Source: Betaproteobacteria bacterium HGW-Betaproteobacteria-4 (lineage in GTDB: Bacteria; Pseudomonadota; Gammaproteobacteria; Burkholderiales; Rhodocyclaceae). Taken from it: DNA of 35,854 nt. The notes under the pieces are model-generated. The model did no database searches. It was not told where the DNA came from and saw only the letters and a program-made list of their open reading frames with translations. The stretch covers positions 1-35,854 of the forward strand of contig PHCH01000027.1 in NCBI GenBank assembly GCA_002840785.1. The letters run 5' to 3'. Of the stretch, positions 34,429 to 35,854 are shown one piece after another; within the stretch, counting starts at the first letter, position 1, and each line of letters opens with the position of its first letter. The position numbers and the translations under genes were made by a program.

Positions 34429-35854
34429 TCAGTTCCGGGTGATGCGGTTCTGGGCGCCAGGGGCAAGGCCGGTCGGATTGGCCGTGAAATAGGCTTCCAG
34501 TGCATCGGTATCGACAGCGCCGCCCAGTCGGTCGGTGCCACCGATCAGGGCAGTGAAGGTGTCGCCACCGTCGGCCAGGAAGCTGTTGACCGTAACGCGG
34601 TAGCTGGTTGCGGCATCGACCGGCACGCCGTTGATCGTCACCGAGCCGGGAACGACATAGCTGTTGCCGCGCACCGAGGTGGTGAATTGTGTGCCTTCGG
34701 TGGCGGTCAGGTTGCGGTCGAGCGGCAGCGGGAAGTTGTGGCTGTAGCTGAAGCCGTTGGAGACCTGAAGCATGCGCGGGAAGGGTTGGGCGGCGCCCCA
34801 CTGCTGTTCGAGCACGGCGTAGATCTGGGCGCCGGTCAGGGTCATGGTCACCAGCGAGTTGCCGAAGGGCTGGGTGGTGAAGGCTTCGCCGTAGGTGACG
34901 TCGCCATCGGTCTTGCCGGCGGCGGAGAAGGGCAGGTCGGCGCGAATGCCGCCCGGGTTCATGAGGGCGATCACGGCGTTGCCGGTGTCGGCATCGTTGG
35001 TGGCGTCGAGTTGGGCATCGGCGATGACGTCGCCGAGTGCCGATTCGCCGGCCGTGTTCATGCTGCGGCTGATCGTGGCGGTGATCTTGCCGACGACACG
35101 GGCGGCCGGCACGGCCGATTCGGCGGCGTAATGGTCGATCACTTCCTGGACCGAGGCATCGAGCGGCACGGTGTTGTTGCTCACCGCCGGGACGGGCACC
35201 ACGACATTGTTGGCGGCGATGCTGACGACGTCCCGGGTCCGCGTATCGATGACCATGTCGATGTCGCTCAGGCGACGGGCGTACTGGAAGGCGGAGGTGA
35301 CGCGGATCGGCTTGCCGGCGCTGTTATTGACCAGGCAGTTGTATTCCTGGTGAGTGTGGCCGGAGATGACGAGGTCGACCGCCGGGTCGAGGCGATTGAC
35401 GATGTCGAGAATGGCCCCCGAAATGCCGACGCACTGGCCGCCGGAAACGGTCGGGAAACCGCCTTCGTGGATGAGCACGACGATGGACTGGATGCCCTGC
35501 GCCTTGAGTTGGGGGACCAGGGCATTGACGGTATCGGCTTCGTCCTGGAAGTTGAGGCCGGCGACGCCGGAAGGCGAGACGATGGTCGGGGTGCCTTCGA
35601 GCGTCATGCCGACGAAAGCCACCTTGTTGCCCAGGAAATTCTTGATGCCGACACCCGGGAAGAGAGTTTCGCCGGAGTTGGCATCGACGACGTTGGCGGC
35701 CAGGTACTTGAAGCTGGCGCCGGCAAACTCGCCGTCCTTGAGGTCGGCATCGAGACCCTTGCCGGAGTAGATGTCGGTCGGATGGTTGCCGCCGTTCTGC
35801 ATGCGCAGCAGTTCGTCACGCCCTTCGTCGAATTCGTGGTTGCCGACGGCGTTG
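34429..35854 (-). CDS. Secreted 5'-nucleotidase / metallophosphoesterase (partial, N-terminus outside window)
   Basis: C-terminal 475 residues of a UshA/NucA-type nucleotidase; the gene continues past the window end. The visible part opens with the metallophosphatase motif GNHEFDEGRDEL, then has SGHTHQEYNCLV (metal ligands) and the 5'-nucleotidase C-terminal domain with MNPGGIRADLPF and YGEAFTTQPFGNSLVTMTLT. These enzymes remove phosphate from extracellular or periplasmic nucleotides. It lies upstream of the two PEP-CTERM genes and the nuclease, which suggests joint breakdown of extracellular nucleic acid and release of phosphate and nucleosides. It has no PEP-CTERM tail itself. Confidence 0.9.
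   Translation of the reverse strand, partial: NAVGNHEFDEGRDELLRMQNGGNHPTDIYSGKGLDADLKDGEFAGASFKYLAANVVDANSGETLFPGVGIKNFLGNKVAFVGMTLEGTPTIVSPSGVAGLNFQDEADTVNALVPQLKAQGIQSIVVLIHEGGFPTVSGGQCVGISGAILDIVNRLDPAVDLVISGHTHQEYNCLVNNSAGKPIRVTSAFQYARRLSDIDMVIDTRTRDVVSIAANNVVVPVPAVSNNTVPLDASVQEVIDHYAAESAVPAARVVGKITATISRSMNTAGESALGDVIADAQLDATNDADTGNAVIALMNPGGIRADLPFSAAGKTDGDVTYGEAFTTQPFGNSLVTMTLTGAQIYAVLEQQWGAAQPFPRMLQVSNGFSYSHNFPLPLDRNLTATEGTQFTTSVRGNSYVVPGSVTINGVPVDAATSYRVTVNSFLADGGDTFTALIGGTDRLGGAVDTDALEAYFTANPTGLAPGAQNRITRN

Overview
The window is a GC-rich stretch of a betaproteobacterial chromosome, most likely from the Rhodocyclales (Dechloromonas/Azonexus-like). This rests on the order gltA-sucA-sucB-lpdA-zapE, the VPEP-type PEP-CTERM proteins, and the general gene repertoire. 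It is inferred from protein character, not from a database search. There are no insertion sequences, phage genes or CRISPR arrays.

Layout: (1) 1-6.9 kb, plus strand: TCA-cycle block with citrate synthase, then the three subunits of 2-oxoglutarate dehydrogenase (sucA, sucB, lpdA). sucB is damaged: about 140 nt coding for the core of the lipoyl domain, including the lipoyl-lysine, is missing and the frame is broken. (2) 7.0-10.4 kb, plus strand: zapE, a tandem HD/HD-GYP protein, a short secretin-like exported protein and a small membrane protein. (3) 10.4-16.3 kb, minus strand: a chitosanase-like protein, then an electrophile/aldehyde-detoxification set (yqhD, a YhbW-type flavin monooxygenase, a truncated EamA transporter, nemA). 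nemR lies upstream; nearly identical 15-nt palindromes precede nemA and nemR, and a terminator separates the two units. (4) 16.4-22.6 kb, minus strand: an unknown glycine-rich exported protein, metY, mnmC with a small unknown partner, and lysS. (5) 22.8-26.3 kb: a tightly packed minus-strand operon (DODA-type dioxygenase, cytochrome b561, two YceI proteins) diverging from a LysR gene across a 24-nt palindrome. (6) 26.4-27.9 kb: a YeaQ-type membrane protein, a SIMPL-domain protein, an inverted-repeat region, a tiny ORF and tRNA-Thr(GGT). (7) 28.2-35.85 kb, minus strand: an undecaprenyl-phosphate sugar transferase, a large exported nuclease (ExeM/NucH type with RTX repeats), two PEP-CTERM proteins and the C-terminal part of a secreted 5'-nucleotidase that runs off the window.

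Main points for follow-up: the sucB lesion and a similar loss in the EamA gene; the NemR-type two-operator arrangement; an extracellular nucleic-acid processing and PEP-CTERM/polysaccharide neighbourhood; and a recurring word (ACGGTCAACC, often within TGCYACGGTCAACCGGA) found seven times exactly on both strands, far more often than chance predicts.
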